Positions 43,254-56,400 of a stretch of DNA of 64,000 bases are shown piece by piece; position 1 is the stretch's first letter; each line of letters starts with the position of its first letter. The stretch comes from Wuchereria bancrofti (taxonomy: Eukaryota > Nematoda > Chromadorea > Rhabditida > Onchocercidae): contig SSBO01000012.1 in assembly GCA_005281725.1 (NCBI GenBank), positions 2,400,194 through 2,464,193 on the forward strand, in the 5' to 3' direction. The position numbers and the translations under genes were made by a program. The notes below the pieces were generated by a model, which saw only the letters and a program-made list of their open reading frames with translations, ran no database searches and was not told where the DNA came from.

Positions 43254-46200
43254 ATGTCCCATGGAATGTTGAAATTGTTTGTTGTTGCCGCACTTGTGGT
43301 TTTTGCTGTCATTCTACTGTTATTTTCTGTTTTACCGAATTCGACAGATACAGTTGGTAAAAAATATATTAGTCGCATAATTCTTTTTAATTTGAGATTT
43401 TTAGATGCACTGAAATCATTTGAACTTTATTTGTTGTTAAGGAATTTAAATTTAATGTTCTTGAAGAATTTCTATATTTGTCTTATTTTAGAGGATAAAA
43501 ATCAAATAGAATGGAGTTATTCAATAGTAATAGATGCCGGTTCCACGGGATCCCGTCTTTTTCTCTACAAATACCGTTCTGTAAATGATCAGGAATTAAT
43601 CGATGTAAAACCAGTTGTGGATAATTTATCGTTACGTCCTGTTGTAAAAAAGATCACTCCTGGATTATCTTCATTTCAAGACAAACCTGAGGATGCTGCC
43701 GGTGCTTTACATATTTTTTACTCTTTGCCATTTATTCTACATTAATATCGATAAGAAATAATCTTATTTCCAAATGTGCTTTCAAAATAACACATGAGAT
43801 ATTTTCTGAAGGAAGTGCAAATGGATTTTCCAATTCCTTGCAACTTTTAATTGAAGAAATCATTTTAAATAAATATCTTTTATATATTTTCAGAATATAT
43901 TAAGCCTCTTCTCGATTATGCAATTGAGTTTATTCCATTGAATAAACATTCGTACACATCCCTCTTCATATTCGCGACAGCTGGAATGCGTCTTCTTCCC
44001 ATAGAGTAGTGGATTTAATTTTTTGTAGTGTGGTAATAGAATCGCATAAAATCGTTACATCTGAAGATTTGTGGTCGGTCTTTTTGTCCTTTATATTATG
44101 TTTAATTTGTTGTGACAAGTCTCGTAAATAATCAAGCTTGCCCCAATATTTTGCAGTGCATTTTCAGAAAACAAAATGAAGTATTACGAAATCTACATCA
44201 AAATCTGCCTTTCCAAACAAACGTACAAATCATTCCAGACCATATTAAAGTTATTGAAGGAAAATGGGAGGGTATTTATTTCTGGATTGCTGTTAATTAT
44301 ATCCTTGGGCGGTTAGTTGCTTTTTTTAGTTTTTCAGTTTTGGGGAAATAGTTTATTTGTTATTAATTTAGTTGCTATAACCATGATCTTTTTATTTATC
44401 TATTTCAGGTTCACTCGTAATAGGACGGAATCTTCGCGACAACCTACGGTGGGTATAATAGATATGGGTGGCGCATCGGTACAAATTGCTGTTGAGTTAA
44501 ATTTAACAAGTGGCACTGGTGAATCTGTGGAAAGCGTCAACTTAAGCTGTAATGATAATGGACAAGCATACAGGTTTCTTCACGATTTTCTATTATATTC
44601 ACTTACTTGCTTATAAAAGACCACTTACAAAAAATAACATATTTTAGCTACCGACTCTTTGTGACAACATTTCTTGGCTATGGCGTGAATGAAGCTCTTC
44701 GAAAATATGAACAAAAATTAAGCAACGACTTAGTTGTGGAAAATACTAACAGGTCTTTTATACGAGATCCGTGCTTGCCAGTCAATCTGCTCAAAACAGT
44801 TAAAAATGAAGATGGTTCACAGTTTAGTCGAAAGGTTAGTTTTTGTCTAGTTTGGATTCAGTTCCTCAGTTTAACTAGATTAATGTAAAACTAACAGATC
44901 GTAAATTTTCAGTTTTTATAACTAGGCTCACATTAATTAATCGAAATAAGCACCGTGACAATTAATACGTTTTTGCCAACGACAAATAAGGCTACAATTT
45001 GTGGCGCAAGATTTGACTGGTTTAACCATTTTTCTCGGTCATGGATGAATTTTATAGCAAGAGTAATCCAGATAATTAAAGAATTGGCAATCATTTGATG
45101 AGAAATCAGGTGAATATAACGATGAAGGAGAACTTCTTTGCCAATTTTCTTAATTTTTGAAGCGTTGTTGCCCAAGTGGCGAATCTCTGCTTTCTTCTGA
45201 CCAAATGTCAGCTGATAGCGTTGCTCTTCAATCTCAGGTGTAGTGGTTCCGTCGGGATTCAGAAAGTTATGTTGGCAGTTGACTTGTAAGAATGACCATT
45301 TTGGAGCAAATTCAGCTTTGAGAAGTGCTTTGGAACTTTTTTTTTTCGTCCAACCACTAATATAGTCGTCGCCAATTCGTATAATTTACTTTCCATCGCT
45401 TATTAATGGTCCGACTGAGAAATAATTCGTTGTTGCGTGCAATGAGAGGAAACAGATTTTTTTTTGTTTTTTTTTTTCAGACATCTCGTGAAGAACTCAT
45501 GATTTTTTCACATTTTGAATGTTTCAAATTTAAATGACTGTAGTTTGAGTGGTGTGTGTTCTTCACTAATTTCCTGTGCAGTTGTGAAAGGATAAGTTTC
45601 GATGATTAGATTAATGTCAACTTTTGGTGATGAAAATTTTAGTAACTTTTGATAAAATTTTCTTCACGGCTTTTACTACTCTCGTTAGATTGTTTGAAGA
45701 GGTATGAATTGTACCATTCATGGGCCAAATACTGTTGTCGATACTGTGAGTTACCTTAGCTACTTTATAACCCTTTATAAACTTAAAGGAATCAGTCAAA
45801 TTTGTTTTTTTCTGTTGTCATTCCTTCAACCTAAAATAAATAGAAAATGAACAGAAATAATAAGTCATTAGCAAAAGAATATAAAGCAGATGTATATTAA
45901 AATGATATAATACAACTGCATTTTTTTAATGATGGTTCCTAATTTGAAACGCAAATTCGGATATTATAAATGCTGCTATTACTTTTGTACTAGCCTAATA
46001 GCGCTTTCTAATAGGATCTATCCTTACATATTTATACTAAATAGCGTAAAATCTATTGCACCCTATGCTTTATATTATTGACGACAAAAGATTTCAATTT
46101 TTCCAGGGTATAGGGGATTGGGATACTTGTATAAAGAATCTAGCGTCTTTGTTAACGGCAACAGTGGCGAATCCGAAATGTCAGGTAGAGAAATGTTTGT

Positions 46201-47347
46201 TTGGACTAGTTCGTTCCCCTTCGATTTCTCTATCAGAAATTGAACTATATGGCTTCAGTGAATATTGGTTTTCGCTGGAAAATGTCTTATTCATGGGTGG
46301 ACAATATGATTTCAGTAAAACGGCATCGAGAGCACGTCAATTTTGTCATATGAAATGGTCGACGATACAAGTTGGTCTTATACTATTATAGTAAATTACA
46401 GAAATCTTTAATTTTTTATTCCTTGCATACCGTCATTCTTAAACTTACGACTCATCGGCCGTTAAAACTTTAATTTAGTTTTCGGATTTCTCTCGCACTT
46501 CAGGCATAATTTTAAATCTTCGGGTTTTTTTTATTGCTTTTATTTTGTCTGAAGTGTATCACTCGCAAATATTACCATTTTTAGAAAAAGTTTTATGCCT
46601 TGCTTACATTACCCAAATGAAGAGAAAAGTGAATATATCGACATAGCTTTAGATACAGTATCGGAATAATGTCTATCCAAAGGCAGATGAAGATCGACTG
46701 CGATCACAGTGTTTTAAATCAGCTTGGATAACAGCTGTTCTTCATGAGGGCTTTTTGATTAGTAAAACTTACAATCGTTTCCGATCTGTTTTTAATGTCA
46801 ATGGACAAGAAGCACACTGGGCGTTAGGAGCCTTATTATATCATATGAGGTTTTCACTTATTAATTTTGCAACTAATATAATTACTCATTGGTTTCTGAT
46901 CAGTTGCTGATGGCTTTAAAACCGGAATTGTGTTAGTGTGAATTTCAATAATTCTTTTAGTGAGGGGGAAGGTTTAAAATTGTATTGGAAGTGGATAATT
47001 TGTAGGACCTGTTTCAAGGGATTTTATGTTTTTGTAAGGCCATGAACTGTTTTTTAATTGAATAATTAGCTTATTCATGTAGCGTACATTTCACCGTTGC
47101 TTTAAAAATTTATTGTTGCAGATATTTTCCACTTAGTGGAACTCCGCATAAACCGCAACATTCTAATTACCAGATAGCTGGTGGTCGAATCCCCGCATAC
47201 TGGATTATATCGCTAGTTTCACTTGTTATTATTGCATTATGGGTGTTATATAAGGCTGGTAAGAAGCGATCCCTGCGACGCGACCCATCCATGTGGGGAT
47301 ACATGACGTTATTGTTGTCACAGGATCAGCTTTACCTGCAGCCTTAG
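43254..47347 (+). CDS. apyrase/NTPDase with two membrane anchors (ENTPD4/7-like)
   Basis: It hydrolyses nucleoside tri- and diphosphates, most likely in the Golgi or lysosomal lumen. There UDP removal supports sugar-nucleotide transport. Exons: 43254-43356, 43492-43701, 43894-44005, 44168-44311, 44409-44573, 44648-44834, 46107-46370, 46659-46849, 47122-47347; phases agree and give about 533 residues. The apyrase conserved regions are all present: [11 protein letters not shown] (about 46-56), [38 protein letters not shown] and the late region [20 protein letters not shown]. There is one N-terminal helix (about 7-28) and one C-terminal helix ([19 protein letters not shown]), the topology of ENTPD4/7 and of nematode membrane apyrases rather than soluble ENTPD5/6. 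Two Cys-rich stretches fit lumenal disulfides. Which nematode paralogue this is cannot be decided by eye. AATAAA at 47704-47709 may end the transcript. Confidence 0.88.
44922..45834 (-). mobile_element. decayed mariner-type transposon, antisense in an NTPDase intron
   Basis: Read on the minus strand, fragments of a mariner transposase appear in the right order but in shifting frames with stops. They are [18 protein letters not shown] (N-terminal helix-turn-helix region), a degraded first catalytic block (SDGK then stop, where GDEKW is expected), [33 protein letters not shown] (the YSPDLAPSDYHLF block) and the C-terminal [14 protein letters not shown]. The 5' end starts with TTAGGTTGAAGG, a mariner-like terminal repeat. 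The other end (ACTAGGCTCAC on the plus strand) is a poor match. At about 0.9 kb it is shorter than a full mariner (about 1.3 kb), so it has deletions. It cannot encode an active transposase. Confidence 0.8.
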
Positions 47348-49647
47348 TTGTATTTCTTATTATGTAATCGGATATCTCCATTGGAATAGATATCTGTTAA
47401 TTTTTCACTTCAAAATTGCCTATCATTGGTGAAAAAAATGAAGGTTCTAGGCACAATGGCAAGTAATACGAACGAAAAACAAGCTAATCTTTGATTGTAC
47501 TGGTTTCACCGCTTTTGATATTGTTTTTCTGTCATATTTTCTCCACTGTCTCTTCTGCAGAACAAATGTTTAAAATCCGACTTCTTTGATGTTAATAGTG
47601 CCAAATTTATTAATTCATTTTTATGAACTGACATAATCCCTAATCTCATTGTACTGAAAAATGGATTAAGTGGTCATTGTTAAAAACTCACTTTAGATTA
47701 GGAAATAAAATTCGAACTTTTTTCACCAAATGATATTCAGCAGAAAAAAGTTGTAGTTAACCTTTGCAATTTTTTTTTAATAATGGGTTTAGTGTTATAA
47801 CTTCATCTCCAAAACTGCCGCTGAAACGCTGGAAAAGGTGAAATTCTAAAAATTCATAAGATGAATTTTTCCCTTTCAGATTTATCTGTAACGTTTTATA
47901 TGGTCAGCATTGTTGAGTTTTTTTTTTTCTGCTAGAACTAGTTGGACATGTTGCACAACCTTGCCTTAGGAAAGGCATACGATCTAGATAGACTTGGCGT
48001 TTCATAGTCATATACTTCTGAAACTATCCTTTCACTACTCTTATTCTTCGGTCTAAGGGCTTCAAGGGAAATGTTTCGTAGGCTCATCATTTCACATACT
48101 ATAAAATATATACTGAAATTCTCTTCACTTCACGCCCAATAAATTTAGCAACAACAAGACTTCTGCAGCGCACTTTGTCGACTGCAATGGGAATATTCCA
48201 TTGATTTTGTGCTCTATTTTAGACATACAAGTTTATAGTTAAGATACATTTCAAGTTAAATTTTATTTCGTCCGTGAAGTATGTTATGATATATATACAA
48301 GTGTTCAAGGATGCGAGGCGAAAAGCCAATGATAAATTGGTACAAAGGGGCAGGATGGATATCGAGTGGATGTGGAAGAATAATGATGCCGCTCAAACTT
48401 CGAGATGAAAAAGGAATGAATTTGACTATATAAAAGAAGGAATCCTTAAGAAAGAAAGATTAATTTCAAGGGTTGATGACAATGATCCATCTTATGTTGA
48501 AAGCTTCAGGAGGTAAAGTAAATGGCGTTATTCAGTGGGAATAAGCGACGAGATGATTTTAAATAAATCGAACTGTGAGTCAGGACTTCCTATCACTCCG
48601 GGAAGGGAACGCTCATTTTAAATATGAAACCTAGAAAAGAAAAGGAAGAAATGGCTCTTGGAAAACAGCTAGTAGGCTCCAGGACCACTCATGCATTTTT
48701 CTGGACATCAAATATTTTCATGATTAAAAAATATGATGGCCCTATGAGCTTATTTTATTTTTGTAACATAAGACTATATAAGGGAGATAGGTTTAAAAAA
48801 TTTGCAGGGAGATCCATTATTTTTGTGGTTAAACTTGATCCATTTCAAGTGTTGAACAACCATGCTGTGGCAAAAAAGTGTTACTGAGAAAAACTGCAAC
48901 ACAACTAGCTTGATCTTGATAGTTTTACCTAGCTTAAAAGTGTGCTGCACTATGGATGAAAAGTGTGTCAAGGAGATTTGGACTAAAATGTTAGTTTCAA
49001 GTTTTTTAATGAAGAGAAAGAGACGAACAGAATTCAGAGATATAATGGTACAAGAAAGTCGATTCATTAACGGAAATATTAGATGCTTGTGATTTAAGCT
49101 ACACATGAAAGTGCTCAGAAATCTGGTTTCAATCCTCTGGAACTGATATTTTAAAAAATGATCTGATTCTTCATGTACCAAACAAGAAGCAACTCATGCA
49201 AATTACTGATGTGCCATGCACTCACTGAAATTCTGTTTTGAACTAACTTTGACAGCTTTGAGCCAAAAAAGAAGGTCTCCAAATTGGTCACTTTTTATGG
49301 AAATATAGAACAATGTCACTGAAAAACAGGTGCTGTTGATTGTGAAAGCGAGAAGCGTCGTGGACGATCTGCTTCTTCCATTGAGCTAAAAACGTTTGAA
49401 AACATATCTTTACTTTTTATAATCTGAAAGTTTATTTATTTCAGTCTTCTTCCTTCCAAATAATATAGAAATTCTATAAACCTGCTTAGTGTACGCTGTC
49501 TCTCCATCCCAGGAATGGCCACTCCGGATAACACACCACAACCTTTACATAATAAAATTAACGAACGTGCCAGCTTTTCGGGCTAAAAATTCAAACTATT
49601 TTGAGAGGTACAGATCATTTAATTGCAAAATATTGAAGCACATTGTA
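47348..49647. other. intergenic region between convergent NTPDase and NDRG genes
   Basis: It holds both 3' UTRs: AATAAA at 47704-47709 on plus, and on the minus strand AATAAATAAA near 49430-49440. Sequence at about 48.3-49.2 kb has more G/C and several interrupted open frames on both strands, but none shows a family motif or consistent splice sites. I do not call a gene there. Confidence 0.45.
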
Positions 49648-52600
49648 TTACATTTCAACTCCTAAAGAACGAACCGCTTCAGCCATCACATCGCTAACGT
49701 TATCCACGACCAACAGTGTCGTTTTCCGCTTATTCATCGACTTATGTGTAGTGTAGACAGTATGCAAATGTGATGCCCGTGCACCAGTAACCAAGAGTGC
49801 ATCCATGCTGTAAATGTTCCACTTATTAATGAAAATTACAAATTTTTATAAATTTGTTCCGAATGCAAGACTCATTTTTAATCAACAATCTGGATTAAAT
49901 GTTGTAATAAAAGTAATCTAAGTTTAAAAAAAATCTGAGTCTAGATCTTAAATAGAAAGTTGAAATAGATAAATAATTTGTAAAAATCAAAAACCTGAAT
50001 GATACAACATTCATTTCTTTTCGATAAACAAAGCCTCACATTCAGTGAATTTTGCCACTCATTCGATGACGAAAATATAAACTAACTTATCCAATTTAGT
50101 GCCAATGAGAGATGATATGTCACTCCTCTTCGAAAAACTATAAAGATATTTGCTAAGATTCTTCGGATTCAAGCAGTTTTTCAGTTCTTCAATATATGCT
50201 TGCTTTTCTCGTTTGTCGGTCTAGAAAATATGTTAGCTGAAATTATTTCCGAACTATATGTGTTAATGAAAATATGAATACCGCATTTCGCTCACTACAC
50301 CGCAAACTCCTTGAAACTATAAACTTACAGATCCAAACTTGTGCATTGCGAGGTAGTCCCACGCACCTTGTGACATGACACCTGACTCAAGCCGCATGTT
50401 GATAAGCTGTAACGATTAGGAAAATAACTCGTAGTAAACAAATTATAAACGGAATAAACGAAAATGGAAAGGTTCAAAAATCAACTGCAAGCAATATATA
50501 AGCAAATACTGAAGATGCATTGTATTATGAGATCCTTTATATCAAGCTGAGATTTCCTTAAATTCGAAATAAATTCTAATTCTTAACAAACAAAAAATTG
50601 CACTTTTCGCACTGCTTATAAAAAGATAATTCCTACAACAAACTTTATCCTTGCAATATTCGATAATTCCTGCAGTAGTTGAAGTACAGTGTACCAGACA
50701 AATTCCCATAATTCGATTTGGAGAAGACATCTGTAAACTTTTGTTGGATTAGTATATACGCTGATAGCAGATATATATTTACAACACAGCAACTTAACCT
50801 TGTCACCCACTTCTGACTAGAGCAAGAAGACTAATAAAGAAAAGCTGAACTTAGCGTTCATCTGAATACAGCGCACCACGTTGAAAAAAGGATTACGCAA
50901 CAAGAAAAAAATACGAGCACAAAACTCACAGCAAAACGACAAATAATATTTGCACCAGCTCCTTCACCAAATGCAATGCACGTTTTCACATCCAGTTTAT
51001 CGAGTATACAAACAAGATCTTCGCCAAGCTGATCAAGCGTTGGAAAACTGGAAGTTTCCCAAATCAAAATGCGGAAATTAAAGTTTTCTCAAACAACCTT
51101 ACAGCAAATGAACCAAAAATTCCGTTTCAAAGAAACGTTGATAAGATTGTTTAAACAAGTTCTCAATTTCTTAGAATATATGTGCAAGCCTCTCTAAATA
51201 GTAGGAATTTCATCATATCAACCAAATAATTTCTATACTTCAAATCATACAAATAAAACAATAGAAGTGATTACTAACTCTCCCACAAAATCCAGTGCAC
51301 TATCTTCCTGACCAGGAATGCAAACATGCAAAAAAATTGACTTTGCTTTCACATCAGCCATTGACGGATGGTTGCAAAAGCGCACAAAACTTTTATCTGT
51401 AAACGAAATTAAAAAATGACATAAAGAAAAATAATTCGCAACTTCATACATATATCTTACAACAGGCACACTTATAAAAGTATAAATGTACGTGCAATTT
51501 CACTAAGAACGATACGCTAAAATTTTCGGCACAATTCCGTAATAACGGTGATAAGGAATGTTTAGAAATAATTGTCAAAATAACTAAACCGTGAAACTAA
51601 ATGAAACAAATTGATAAAAAAGCAAATGAGATCAAATGTCGCAGTCAATTCAGATGTGCCAGTTACAGCTTTTTGTTGATTAAAAACGAAAGAAAAAATG
51701 CTTTTCATTTTTGCCAGCTCATTATGATGTAACCTCCAGATGAGATTCATAAAAGCGTGCAACGAGTACAGCGTTCACTAGAAAATCTGAGAATGATCAA
51801 AATGGACAACTAAACTGTCAAGCTAAAAAATCTTAATGCAAAAGCTGGCTAGGTTGTCAATAATTAGCATATTACCAACCACTGGAAACTGATTACTTCC
51901 AGAATTCTTCAAACGAATTTGAAAATAATGTATGAAACAAAATGTTGAAGCACAAAAATAAACCGGAAAATTGCTCTACTACTTTACTACTCCACCATAT
52001 TTACGTGCAAATCGATGAAAATTTATTTCAAAGATAACTAAATAAAATTAAAGGAACATACAATTTGTTCCCACGTCATGCACAGTCATGATGATAGTCT
52101 TGCCATTTCGATCATCTAGATTGCCTTGAACATACACGTGTATAAAGCCACACTTCGTGGTCTGTATCGAAATCATCTATAAAATTGAAGTAACAAAGAT
52201 ATCACTGATGCAACAATAAGTACAAATTCCAAATACTAATTGTTTTTCAACAAAACGCTAAGGGAAAAAAACGAATTTGATCTGTCAGGGACATATTTCG
52301 GATGAAAATTTGAAATTAACTCTGATGCAAGTGATCTGTATATTCGCATAATAGAGAAAATAACAGAATATATTTAAACTGATGAGAAAGTAAAAAAAAA
52401 GAATCATAAACGCGATTCCTAATTTCAGCTACGATTGATCTATTTGCCAAGTATTACAGAACACTGTAAATAGGAGTATAAATAGAAACACTGTAAATGA
52501 TATCTAATTTCTTGTTAGAACTTATGCAACTACCAATTTTGATCCATCTCTCACAGAAAATGAATTTTTATGGAAAAGTTCATGAGACGTTATTCAGTAA

Positions 52601-53381
52601 AGTAATCGTTTCTGAAAGTACATAGACGGAACGAAGAAGGTAAGGAGGAAATTAAGAAGAAACTGAATGTAAATTTATACATTATTAGTCATATTTATTT
52701 CTATTTCGGCAGGATTTTTTGAATGAAAGTTCAGAATAATGTATGTAGGTGAGGTATTTCGGAAAAAGGTTAAAATTGAAAGGACTAAAGTTTTCGATAA
52801 CTATAATTTGTTAAAACTAAAAAAGTAATACCGTTCACAACAATCGAATATTGGTAAATAAATCCGGAAAACGAGATGGAAATGATAAATAAAAGAGAAA
52901 AAAAACAGAATTAAAACAAATAATGACAACAGCTGTATCAACAAAAGCAATCGAAATTACATATTAAACACACGTGTGTTTGCGTGTGAGTGTGGGTATG
53001 CATTTATGTATGTTATGTGAGTGCACCGATTACTTTTTTTTTTCAAGAGTTAGGAAGGAAATTCATATTTCTAATTGGAATTTCTCTTTTTTCATAAACA
53101 GCTGTCAAGTTCTGAAGATCTTGTACTAAACAACCAAAAGATTGATGACATTATTTCATATTTAAATAAGGTTAAATTAAATGAAAGAAAAATATTGCCA
53201 TTTTGTAGTTGATTTGCAGAAATTTTTCAAAGCGAAGAGGATTGAAAGGTAAGCAATGTTTGCTTTATCCGGATAGCATTTACACTTAATTCCAGGATAT
53301 CATAACCGTACAAACTTTCTTCACAATGTAAATTATTTGGAAGGGGAAATCCAAATAAATTACCTCTAATTCCTCGTACAT
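49648..53381 (-). CDS. NDRG-family alpha/beta-hydrolase-fold protein
   Basis: NDRG proteins are cytoplasmic, stress- and differentiation-linked proteins with a hydrolase fold but no known catalytic activity. Exons in coding order: 53381-53364, 52176-52062, 51396-51279, 51047-50930, 50730-50644, 50406-50329, 50220-50087, 49807-49648; phases agree and give about 275 residues. Signatures are MYEELE joined to MISIQTTKCGFIHVYVQGN, then IMITVHDVGTN, FPTLDQLGEDLVCILDKLDV, IAFGEGAGANIICRFA (the nucleophile-elbow region, G-E-G-A-G instead of G-x-S-x-G, so no catalytic Ser, as in the family) and ALLVTGARASHLHTVY near the end. The protein is short: human NDRGs have about 350-390 residues, and the usual N-terminal extension and C-terminal phosphorylated tail are missing. 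The first coding exon has only six codons. It is preceded by a likely SL acceptor. The nematode orthologue group is clear; the function is inferred. Confidence 0.85.
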
Positions 53382-53415
53382 CGTGCCACAAATCAGTTTG
53401 TTGCTTCCTAACACA

Positions 53416-53426
53416 CTGTAATGAAA
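53416..53426 (-). other. probable trans-splice acceptor of the NDRG mRNA
   Basis: On the minus strand GATTTCATTACAG is followed by 34 bases of leader and then the ATG at 53381. The leader exon ends with GAG|GTAATT, and joining it in phase to 52176 gives a family-like N-terminus. No coding exon lies upstream. Confidence 0.45.
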
Positions 53427-56400
53427 TCACTGAAATAAAGTGCAAAAATTCGTTTCATGAGTGGAAGATGGACTACAACACGATGAATGAATGCACATCA
53501 ACACAACGTTATCAGCAATAAACAGTTTACGAAATTCTTCATACAGATACTGCTAATACTGCAATGTGAGTTAAGGAGGAAAAAGGGACCTACTTTTCTT
53601 CGAGTACGATCATAATGCTTAAAGAATCTCTGAAATATTTAAATTAAGAAAGGAAAACAGTTACTGGACAATTATCATTTAGCGAAAACAAACTGTAGCA
53701 AATCATAGGGAGAAAGTATATTGATATGATTTGATGAGATAACTAATGAAATAATGATAATGGTAACCAGATTTTCATATAAAATTTATCATTTCCGAAA
53801 GGATAGTCTAATTATGTGTAACAACTGAACAACATTCACCAGATCTACGAATATCGATATACTCCTTGTTGAGGGAGAGCAAAGCATGTTAAACTGAAAG
53901 CACTTTAACTTTAACTTAATGTTCACTTTTCTTTTTTTTTTTGATTTCTCGAGACGAAGACGATTCTCTTTTTTTCTTAGATATTAGAAATAAGAGAAGC
54001 TCAACCTGCTATTCTGATCATTTTTCCTATTATTGTCGCTGTTGTTGAAAAAGCTGATAGGTCGAAGTAGTGTCATCGTAGTTGTTCCCAGTTAGCACAA
54101 TAAATGGTTGTTATGCCAGATTTTTTTTTTTTGAACCAAGGTAGTAGTTGGTATATTATAAAATGAAATTCGAGAACATCACTAGTTTACTTTTGTAATC
54201 ATAATAGATGATATCATACCATAATACCTTCCCTACTTTTCGTTTGATACTTCATCATCATTTCATTAAATAAAAATCGATGTCGAAAAGTCCAACAAGG
54301 AGACGACTGATGATTTTAATGTTACTGCCAGTGGAAGTGGCAACTCATCGTTATAATTTCGAAATATTCTTTTTTTCCGCAGCAAATTTTTTCAATTATT
54401 TCAAAAACATTGCAATCCAGTAATTTTTGCTCCATAGCTAAATTCAAATAAAAATAGTCGAAATCATGCGGTAGCAATTCTCAACCGTCACAATCCATTA
54501 AATACTTGTAAGGAGACATATAATTTGCTAATATCTCTAAGAGACAGAGAAAGAAAAAAAAATACGTCCATGTTGGAATATTGGATAAACAGATAGAATT
54601 ATAATCTTGACAGAGAATAAAATGAGTAAAGATATGCTGAACGATCAAAAATCTGACAGAAGTGAAGGGGAAAAACATTTTGTTTTTTGGACTCGAGAAT
54701 GCTTCAAAAATCCAAACAACAATTCTTTGAAATATGGGAGTTTTCTTGTCGCAAAACTTTGGTCGGGATAAGATGGGTGTGAAGTATGAAAAGAGTGAAT
54801 GTCTCAGCAGCAAAATATTAATTCAAACACATAACATATCTTTATTTATACATGTATATTTTTTTTTAATTTTAAGAGTGCCCCGAATTTAAAACGACAA
54901 CATTTCCTAAGAAATCTTCTAAGATTACGAATTTTATCAATTTTGCCAAAGTTAATTTCCGAACCCTCGAAACACTTTGATGGATTGTGGTGATCTTGCT
55001 CTAATTTCGTTGTCATGGGCAACAACAGCTCATTGTTTGCGCTTTAATTTTATTTTATCTATAGGTTGAAAATATTATTGCTATCTTAATTTCATTGAAG
55101 GTAATGCTTTACAAACAAATATAAAAATTAAATTTTCCTACAACCATACCATATGCACCAACATTCGCTACTATGCTAATTCAAACAGATGTGATTAAAA
55201 AAGCCAGTGCAGAAAGATTACTGCAACAACTTATATGAGTGAAATTCCAGCAATTTCGCAGTAATGAAATCCATCAGTTACATATCCTGTTATGTCTGGT
55301 GTTATCTGGAACATCATTTCAGTTGATGGATATCTTTTAGACCAGGAGTACAGATTACTAAATTTAAACAAGTGGCAACAAGTTACAACTTTACCAGACA
55401 ATAAAGAAAAACGAAGTCTGCGACTTTTATCGTGTGTAAAATAACAGTTTTCATTTTAAATTCAATTATGGAAATGAGTGTAGAAAATAATGGGATGGAA
55501 ATGATAATAACATAATCAATATGACAATGGATATTTAATATATAAAACGTATATTAATAATGAATTTTTCAAGGACTGAGAGAAAAATGAGTTATGAGAA
55601 CTAAGAAAATGTTGCAATTAATGATATATTTCATCCATTTTCTTCATGGAATTATAAAAACGAAAGATCTGAGATATCAATTTCAGTTGCTCACAGAAAA
55701 ATATGAAGAGCAAACAAATCCTTACGTAATAATACTTGTTTTCGTTTTTCAATATTTAAACAGAACAGTGACAAGATGATGAGTTCTAAACGTCTACGTT
55801 TTAAAGTTCTAAAAAGTTCGAAACAATAATAATTGATAGTACTAATAAAAAAGTAAAAAGACAAATAATTGTGGTGAGAATGATAGTTGTAATAAAAGTG
55901 ATCACGACGTACTAGCAATATCAAAATGCAAGCAAAGCATACATAGTGTTGCTGCAATGCAAGATGCAGAAAAGCAAAGTTGTTAGAAAGATGAATTATA
56001 CCCCTTGATTTAACAAATATGAAAACTAGAATCAATTGTATTACTACGACTAGCTTAAGCAAAAACTTAGGAAAGATGGGACAAGATGCAAGCTTCTAGA
56101 AGCTTAGAGCATTTAGCGGTTGTAGTAGCAGCATCCCGCTCCACCTCTTTTTCCCCGTTTCATACCTCTTCTCTTGCAGTTTCAGTTGCCCACAGACCTC
56201 TTCCACTTTTCACTGATCAATAAAACGCGTTTCATGTAAAATATTACTTCATCAATCAACAATGCTCAAGTGTCTGATACATATTTTCTTTTACTAAGTT
56301 ACACATCCAAAACATATTTGGATAAGTTACTTTAAAAATATTATGTATTATATGTTGTTAAGTAAACAAATGTTGCTGACTCTTTATTATTCTTAATAAT

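Noticed and set aside
47165..47205. GGTCGAATCC, resembling a tRNA T-loop
   Set aside because: It lies inside the last coding exon of the NTPDase and has no A-box or stems.
48774..49181. 135-codon minus-strand frame
   Set aside because: No motif, no consistent splice sites; kept only as part of an unexplained block.
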